Assembly (NCBI GenBank): GCA_023391175.1
Contig: JAEWBL010000225.1
Location: forward strand, 1 to 10,443
Direction of reading: 5' to 3'
Source: Pseudomonadota bacterium
GTDB lineage: Bacteria; Pseudomonadota; Alphaproteobacteria; Rhizobiales; Xanthobacteraceae
Length of the DNA stretch: 10,443 nt
The notes below the pieces were generated by a model. It saw nothing but the letters and a program-made list of their open reading frames with translations. It ran no database searches and was not told the DNA's origin. The position numbers and the translations under genes were made by a program. Positions 6,503 to 10,443 of this stretch are shown here, piece by piece; positions within the stretch are counted from its first letter, which is position 1; each line of letters opens with the position of its first letter.

Positions 6503-7129
6503 TCAGCTCGCCTTGAGGAGGAGGGCGTCGATCATGAAGGCGATCCACACCGCCGGCGCGAGGAACAGGCCGAACGGCAGCCGCCCATCGAACCGCAGCG
6601 CGCGGCCGCTCGCACGGCGGCGCAGGGCATAGGCGAGGAGCGCGGAGAGGGCCGCGATCTCGATGGCGAGGGGGATGGCCGTCACCTCCAGCCAGACGCC
6701 CGCCAGCACCGCCAGCTTCACGTCGCCGAGGCCGAGCCCGTCGCGTCCGCGCAGCGCGCGATATCCCGCGCGCAGGCCAAGGAAGAGCAGGCCGAGGAGG
6801 AGGCCGCGCGCGCCAGCGGCGATCAGACATTCCGTGACGTCGTCAGCGGCGAGCGCCGCATAGGCGAGGCCGAGGGCGATGCCGGCGGCATTCAGGGCAT
6901 CGGGAATGAGGAAGTGCCGCGCATCGATGACGGCGATGGCCGCCAGCACCGGCACCAGAGCGGCGAGGGGGAGGCCGGCGGGAAGCCCGGCCACCGCGAG
7001 GCTCGCGCCCATGGCGGCGAGGCAGACGGCCGCGAGGGCGGTCGCCTCGGCCCGGCTGGCGGCACGCGGATGGGAGCCGAGGCCGGTCGGGCGCTCCCCC
7101 ATCGCATCACGTGCTGCGGCGTCGGCCAT
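6503..7129 (-). CDS. Type IV prepilin peptidase (A24 family), minimal form
   Basis: Prepilin peptidases are inner-membrane aspartyl proteases that cleave the leader of prepilins and pseudopilins, here most likely those of the adjacent type II secretion system (GspO role). The 208-residue protein has about six hydrophobic segments starting near residue 31. The two expected catalytic aspartates are present: Asp69 in AVIDARHFLIPD and Asp136 in the GxGD motif GLGLGDVKL. The C-terminal LPFGLFLAPA also fits the family. The N-terminal methyltransferase domain with its paired CxxC motifs, found in full-length GspO/PilD, is absent, so it resembles the short CpaA-type enzymes. The ATG at 7129 is preferred: TGAGG lies 6 nt upstream and overlaps the gspD stop. 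A GTG at 7141 overlapping that stop (GTGA) lacks a ribosome binding site. This overlap points to translational coupling with gspD. Confidence 0.9.
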   Translation of the reverse strand: MADAAARDAMGERPTGLGSHPRAASRAEATALAAVCLAAMGASLAVAGLPAGLPLAALVPVLAAIAVIDARHFLIPDALNAAGIALGLAYAALAADDVTECLIAAGARGLLLGLLFLGLRAGYRALRGRDGLGLGDVKLAVLAGVWLEVTAIPLAIEIAALSALLAYALRRRASGRALRFDGRLPFGLFLAPAVWIAFMIDALLLKAS

Positions 7130-7137
7130 GGCGGGCC

Positions 7138-9417
7138 TCACCGGTTGATGAGCGGCTGCGGGCCGCCCGGCAACACGCCCACCGAGCCCTTCAGCTTGGC
7201 GCGCAATTCCTCCGCCACCGTGTGGGCATCCATGTTGTCGCGGATGATCTGCGGGCGGATGAAGATGATGAGCTCGGTGCGCTTCACCGTGGTGTCCTTG
7301 TGGGCGAAGGCATCGCCCACGCCCGGGATCTGGTCCAGCACCGGCACGCCCTGGCGCACGCCGTCGCTGCGCTCGCTGATGAGGCCGGCGAGCAGCACGG
7401 TCTGCCCGCTGGTCACCGCGATGGTGCTCTTCACCCGGCGCTGGGAGACGGTGGGGGTGAGGGTCGAGCTGTCGGAGGACGAGCCGTTGGTGGTCGGCTG
7501 CTTGGTGACGTTGCTGATCTCCTGCTCCACGTCGAGCCGGACCTGCCCGTTCACGTTCACCCGCGGCGTCACATGCAGGATGATGCCGGTGTTCTTGTAC
7601 TCGATGGTGTTCACCACCGTGTTGGAGGAGGTGAGCACGGTGGCGCTGCCGGTGGAGACCGGCACCTCGTCGCCCACCTGAAGGGTCGCCTTCTGGTTGT
7701 CCACCACCACCACGGAGGGATTGGACAGCACCTTCACGTCGGTGACGGTGTGCAGGGCGTCGAGGATGGCCTTGGGCTGGTTCTCGCGGCCGATCAAAAG
7801 GTTGAAGCCCGGCAGCACGCGATTGATGGCCTGGTTGGTGATCTCGCTGGAGAGCGTGTTCACCGCCGAGCCGTTGTTGCGTCCGAGGCCAAGGTCCTTG
7901 CTGGTCAGGAAGAACTGGACGCCATAGGCGAGCTGGTCGTTGAGCGTGACCTCCGCCACCGTGGCCTCGATGGCCACCTGCAGCTGCGGCTGGTCGAGCT
8001 GGAGCAGGGTGCGCTCGATGATCTTGTAGTTCTCCTGGCTCGCATAGATGAGCAGGGAGTTGTTCACCTGATCGGCGGTGATCCGGATGCCGGAGAGGAT
8101 GGCGCCGCCGGCGCCCGAGGGGCCGGAGCCCCCCTGCAGCTCGTTGTCGGTCTCGCCCCGGTTCACCGGCTGAGCGTTCTGGCCGTTCTGGCCCTGGTTC
8201 TGCTGCGGCGTCTGGCCGAGGCGCTGCTGCACGGACATGGGCCCGTTCGAGCCGCCGCCGTTGGATGAGGCGGAGGTGCCGGAGCCCGGCGCGATCTGGT
8301 TGGAGGCTTGGTCCAGCCCCTGCGAGGAGGTGCCGTTGAACAATTCGTTCAGCACGCGCGCGGTCTGGCGGGCATCGCCGTAGCGCAGGCGGTAGACGCG
8401 CACGCCCACCGAGCTGTCGGAACGGTCGAGGCGCTCGATCCAGGTGGCGGCGGTGCGCAGCAGCTCCGGTTTCTTGGCCACCACCATCACGGAGTTCATC
8501 CGGTTGATGGCCTGGAACTTCACCAGCTTGTGGCTGAGCCCGCCCTCGCCGGAATCCAGCAGGGTCTCCAGCTCGGTGATGAGCGGTTCCGGCGCGCTGT
8601 TGCGCAGCGGGTAGATGCCCACGGACTGGCCACGCATCCAGTCGGCGTCGAAGGAGAGGGCGGTGTTGATGGCCGCCTGCCGCTCCTGCGCGGTGCCTTG
8701 GATGAGCAGGACGTTGCGGCCCGGATCGACCCGCACCATGCCGGCCCGGGTGGCGAAGCTGTCGATGACCGGCATCAGCGTCTCGGCGGAGACGTAGCGC
8801 AGCGGCACCACGGAGACGCCGTAGCCGGGCTCCGGCCGGGAGGTGCCGACATCGGTCGCGCCGGAGCCGGCGGCCTCGGTGAGCGGCATCAGCTGGTAGC
8901 CGGAGGAATCCTTGACGAGGGCGATGCCATTGGCGCGCAGGGCGCTCTCCAGCACATAAGCAAGATCGGTGCGGGCGACGGGCCGCGCCGAGGACAGGCT
9001 GATGGTGCCCTGCACCCTGGGATCGATGATGACATTGGCGCCGAGGATATCGGTGAGCACCACCTTGGCGACGGTGGTCACCGGCGTGTTCTCGAAGTTG
9101 AGATCGTATCCGCCATCAGCTCCGCGTTGTACGGTGCCGGCCGCGCCTACCGACGCCGGGTCGGCCACCGGCTGCGCGCCGGGGGTGGCGAAATATTCGA
9201 TCGGCTGACGATTGTCGGACGGCTGTTGCGGCTGGGCCACAGGCTGCATGGGTTTCGGCGACAGGTCGATGTTGCGGACCTGGTCGAATGTGCTCTGGGG
9301 CTTGGTGTCGTCCATGATGCCCGAGCAGCCGGACAGGACCGCGGCGAAGAGGATCGCGCACGTCAATACGAGAGTGCCCGGTCGTGGGCTCGACCGGCCG
9401 CGCCAATCCTCAGTCAC
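7138..9417 (-). CDS. gspD: Type II secretion system secretin GspD (lipoprotein)
   Basis: GspD forms the outer-membrane pore through which folded periplasmic proteins leave the cell. The 759-residue protein starts with a lipoprotein signal peptide; the lipobox is LSGC with Cys31 and Ser32 at +2, which fits outer-membrane sorting. Domains in order: N0 (about 104-178, ENTPVTTVAKVVLTDILGAN), N1 (about 202-257), N2 (about 267-331), N3 (about 338-477), interrupted by a long Gln/Asn/Gly/Ser-rich loop (about 362-438), and the secretin core (about 480-725). The core contains VLSNPSVVVVDNQKA, VGDEVPVSTG, YKNTGIILHVTPRV and the C-terminal VPVLDQIPGVGDAF, all typical. No obvious pilotin-binding S-domain follows, which suits a self-piloting lipidated secretin. 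The GTG at 9417 has AGG 6 nt upstream. It heads a minus-strand series with the prepilin peptidase and is divergent from gspE. Confidence 0.95.
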   Translation of the reverse strand: MTEDWRGRSSPRPGTLVLTCAILFAAVLSGCSGIMDDTKPQSTFDQVRNIDLSPKPMQPVAQPQQPSDNRQPIEYFATPGAQPVADPASVGAAGTVQRGADGGYDLNFENTPVTTVAKVVLTDILGANVIIDPRVQGTISLSSARPVARTDLAYVLESALRANGIALVKDSSGYQLMPLTEAAGSGATDVGTSRPEPGYGVSVVPLRYVSAETLMPVIDSFATRAGMVRVDPGRNVLLIQGTAQERQAAINTALSFDADWMRGQSVGIYPLRNSAPEPLITELETLLDSGEGGLSHKLVKFQAINRMNSVMVVAKKPELLRTAATWIERLDRSDSSVGVRVYRLRYGDARQTARVLNELFNGTSSQGLDQASNQIAPGSGTSASSNGGGSNGPMSVQQRLGQTPQQNQGQNGQNAQPVNRGETDNELQGGSGPSGAGGAILSGIRITADQVNNSLLIYASQENYKIIERTLLQLDQPQLQVAIEATVAEVTLNDQLAYGVQFFLTSKDLGLGRNNGSAVNTLSSEITNQAINRVLPGFNLLIGRENQPKAILDALHTVTDVKVLSNPSVVVVDNQKATLQVGDEVPVSTGSATVLTSSNTVVNTIEYKNTGIILHVTPRVNVNGQVRLDVEQEISNVTKQPTTNGSSSDSSTLTPTVSQRRVKSTIAVTSGQTVLLAGLISERSDGVRQGVPVLDQIPGVGDAFAHKDTTVKRTELIIFIRPQIIRDNMDAHTVAEELRAKLKGSVGVLPGGPQPLINR

Positions 9418-9438
9418 GCATCACCTGATACTTCCGAA

Positions 9439-9484
9439 CGCAGGAACCGCGCGGCCCAAGAACCGCGCGGCCAAGGAGCCGCGG
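9439..9484 (-). repeat. Tandem repeat in the gspD leader able to form an 8-bp hairpin
   Basis: On the minus strand three head-to-tail units are seen: CCGCGGCTCCTTGG (complement of 9471-9484), CCGCGCGGTTCTTGGG (9455-9470) and CCGCGCGGTTCCTGCG (9439-9454). The last two differ at three of 16 positions. The self-complementary CCGCGCGG copies (9447-9454 and 9463-9470) can pair as a perfect 8-bp stem with an 8-nt loop, ending about 29 nt before the gspD start codon. There is no U-tract. It may be a regulatory hairpin, a protein-binding repeat or a neutral slippage product. Confidence 0.6.
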
Positions 9485-9574
9485 AATCCGATAGCCGCTT
9501 ACAAGGGCCGCTGGTCGCAGGCGCGCGCCAGACGACCCTCGGCGCGCATCCTTTAGCGACTGCATGTGACGGAT

Positions 9575-9603
9575 ATATAAGGGTTGACGGGGCGTGCTGC
9601 CAA
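9575..9603 (-). promoter_or_regulatory. Probable promoter of the gspD gene series
   Basis: On the minus strand TTGGCA (complement of 9598-9603) and TTATAT (complement of 9575-9580) are separated by exactly 17 nt; both hexamers are close to the sigma-70 consensus and CTTGGC also fits the rhizobial -35 form. Transcription would begin near 9568 and give a leader of about 150 nt containing the tandem repeat. Confidence 0.55.
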
Positions 9604-9651
9604 GCTTCAGTTAGTTGGCTATCGTCGGTTCGGCGTCCCGTGCCGATGTCG

Positions 9652-9685
9652 TGACATTGTCATCACGGTGACGCGCGAGCGTCAC
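9652..9685. promoter_or_regulatory. Cluster of TGAC/GTCA palindromes between gspD and gspE
   Basis: Three inverted repeats follow each other: TGACA-T-TGTCA (9652-9662), TCAC-G-GTGA (9663-9671) and GTGACGC-GCGA-GCGTCAC (9668-9685, a 7-bp stem with a 4-nt loop). They lie about 50-85 bp upstream of the probable gspD -35 box and about 120-150 bp upstream of the possible gspE promoter. This is where an activator or repressor shared by both divergent genes would be expected. I cannot match it to a known regulator; it does not fit the direct-repeat layout of a PHO box. Confidence 0.4.
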
Positions 9686-9803
9686 GGGAGCCGGGAATAC
9701 CAGCCGGCGGTCGGGTGCCCCCGTCTGGGCAGCCTGCTCTGGGCCAACGGTGGCCCCGCAAATTGCTTTCCGGGGGCAACCTTCGTCGGTGATGCAGCCC
9801 ATG

Positions 9804-9833
9804 TTAATAGCAGCAAAGGTCCAGCTGTAGAAT
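9804..9833 (+). promoter_or_regulatory. Possible promoter of gspE
   Basis: TTAATA (9804-9809) and TAGAAT (9828-9833) are separated by 18 nt and match the sigma-70 consensus at four and five of six positions. Transcription would begin near 9840, about 48 nt before the gspE start. The region is AT-richer than its surroundings, so chance matches are more likely; confidence is modest. Confidence 0.33.
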
Positions 9834-9887
9834 AGCGTCGCTGGATTGCACTGCTGGATTTGAATGCTGGCTTTCGGGGGCGCGGGC

Positions 9888-10443
9888 ATGAGCGGGGAGG
9901 GGGGCGGCGATTTCCTGAGCTTCCTCGCCGCGAGCGGGCACGTGCATGCGGCCGGTGAGGGGCCGGCGGGCACGCTCGTGCGTCCGCTGCGGCAGGTGTG
10001 GGAGGCGAGCGAGCTCACCGCCGGCGATTTCGCCGACGCCGTGGCCCGCTTCTACCGCCTGCCGCGCATCGCCCTGCCGGAGCTGATGGCGGCGCCGTCC
10101 CTCGTGTCCCACTTCACCCCGCGCTTCCTGCGCGAGATGACGGTGCTGCCCTTCCGCGCGGCGGACGGAACGGCCTGCCTCGCCGTGGGCGATCCTACGG
10201 ACGAGACGGTGGTGCGGGCGGCGGAGATCGTGCTGGGCAGCAAGGTGACGCTGGCCGTCGCCTCCTTCGAGGACATCGCCACCGCCTTGGCCGAACGGCT
10301 CGGCGCCGACGAGGCGGCCGCCCGCGAGGCCGCTGGCCCCGCCACGGCGCGGGCCGAGGACGACATCGACAGCCTGCGCGACCTCGCCTCCGGCGCGCCG
10401 GTGGTGCGGGCGGTGAACGACCTGTTCGACAAGGCCATGGAGC
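9888..10443 (+). CDS. gspE: Type II secretion ATPase GspE, N-terminal part (cut off by window edge)
   Basis: GspE is the cytoplasmic hexameric ATPase that drives pseudopilus assembly in type II secretion. Only 185 residues are visible. They contain a T2SSE N-terminal (MshEN-like) region: ELTAGDFADAVARFYRLPRI (42-61), FTPRFLREMTVLPFRAADGT (76-95), LAVGDPTDETVVRAAEIVLG (98-117), then an Ala-rich linker. The segment DDIDSLRDLASGAPVVRAVN (158-177) followed by DLFDKAME is the typical lead-in to the N2 domain just before the ATPase core. The Walker and tetracysteine motifs would lie beyond the edge, so PilB or another secretion ATPase is not fully excluded, but the adjacent gspD supports GspE. The start is uncertain: ATG 9888 is chosen, while an in-frame ATG at 9864 would add eight residues; neither has a strong Shine-Dalgarno sequence. 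Confidence 0.88.
   Translation, partial: MSGEGGGDFLSFLAASGHVHAAGEGPAGTLVRPLRQVWEASELTAGDFADAVARFYRLPRIALPELMAAPSLVSHFTPRFLREMTVLPFRAADGTACLAVGDPTDETVVRAAEIVLGSKVTLAVASFEDIATALAERLGADEAAAREAAGPATARAEDDIDSLRDLASGAPVVRAVNDLFDKAME

Larger units (their letters stand above)
9418..9887. other. Divergent intergenic control region of the type II secretion genes
   Basis: This 470-bp stretch contains no open frame that resembles a known protein. From left to right it holds the gspD ribosome binding site and leader repeat, the probable gspD promoter, the palindrome cluster, a GC-rich stretch with a loose GCCCCG/CGGGGGC pairing (about 9753-9777), and the possible gspE promoter. Its AT content is higher near 9570-9620 and 9755-9865 than in the flanking genes, as expected of promoters. 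Confidence 0.6.

Noticed and set aside
5474..7681. A 735-codon open frame on the plus strand, antisense to the YidB, Sel1 and peptidase genes
   Set aside because: It spans several genes with clear protein-family motifs on the minus strand and has no family signature itself; a GC-driven shadow.
9584..9616. Plus-strand promoter built on TTGACG at 9584-9589
   Set aside because: No acceptable -10 hexamer lies 16-19 nt downstream, and the position is about 300 nt from the gspE start.
7111..9654. Two long plus-strand open frames (7111-8268 and 8308-9654) antisense to gspD
   Set aside because: The products are His/Gly/Val-rich shadow sequence; gspD on the minus strand is unambiguous over the same bases.
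9652..9685. PHO box (PhoB site) upstream of the type II secretion genes
   Set aside because: One TTGTCAT resembles a half-site, but the second half-site 11 bp away is not there; the arrangement is inverted and not direct.

Overview
The window looks like chromosomal DNA from a GC-rich alphaproteobacterium, most likely of the order Hyphomicrobiales (Rhizobiales). The evidence is the strong GC bias at third codon positions, the MESH1-like hydrolase, the cytoplasmic N-terminal region of the PBP1A and the rhizobial-looking CTATAT -10 boxes. A Xanthobacteraceae-like origin is a guess from overall feel, not shown by the sequence. I see no tRNA, rRNA, insertion sequence, CRISPR array or prophage gene.

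Left part (1-3073) is a compact housekeeping block. On the minus strand, folE (GTP cyclohydrolase I) is followed by hisI (phosphoribosyl-AMP cyclohydrolase), which runs off the left edge. The folE leader can fold into a structure that occludes its Shine-Dalgarno sequence, a candidate THF-II (folE-motif) riboswitch. Divergent from folE is a NifU/IscU-like scaffold-type protein with its own good promoter. It converges on a MESH1/SpoT-type small (p)ppGpp hydrolase gene. That gene is in turn divergent from yidD, a membrane-insertion efficiency factor.

Middle and right part (3093-9417) is a minus-strand series of five genes read from right to left: gspD (type II secretion secretin lipoprotein), a minimal prepilin peptidase, a periplasmic Sel1-repeat protein, a YidB/DUF937 protein and a bifunctional class A penicillin-binding protein. 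The first three are tightly packed (SD over the stop codon, then a 3-nt gap) and probably form one transcript. The YidB and PBP genes are separated by 49 and 121 nt, and the PBP gene may have its own promoter.

Right edge (9418-10443): a 470-bp intergenic region separates gspD from a divergent gene whose first 185 residues match the N-terminal part of GspE, the type II secretion ATPase. This region holds a convincing gspD promoter, a possible gspE promoter, a cluster of TGAC/GTCA palindromes and a tandem repeat in the gspD leader that can fold into an 8-bp all-GC hairpin. The window therefore captures the control hub of a divergently arranged type II secretion locus: outer-membrane pore and pseudopilin-processing peptidase one way, cytoplasmic motor the other way.

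No wholly new system stands out. The points most worth following up are the folE leader, the control elements between gspD and gspE, the missing third cysteine in the IscU-like protein, and the MESH1-type hydrolase.
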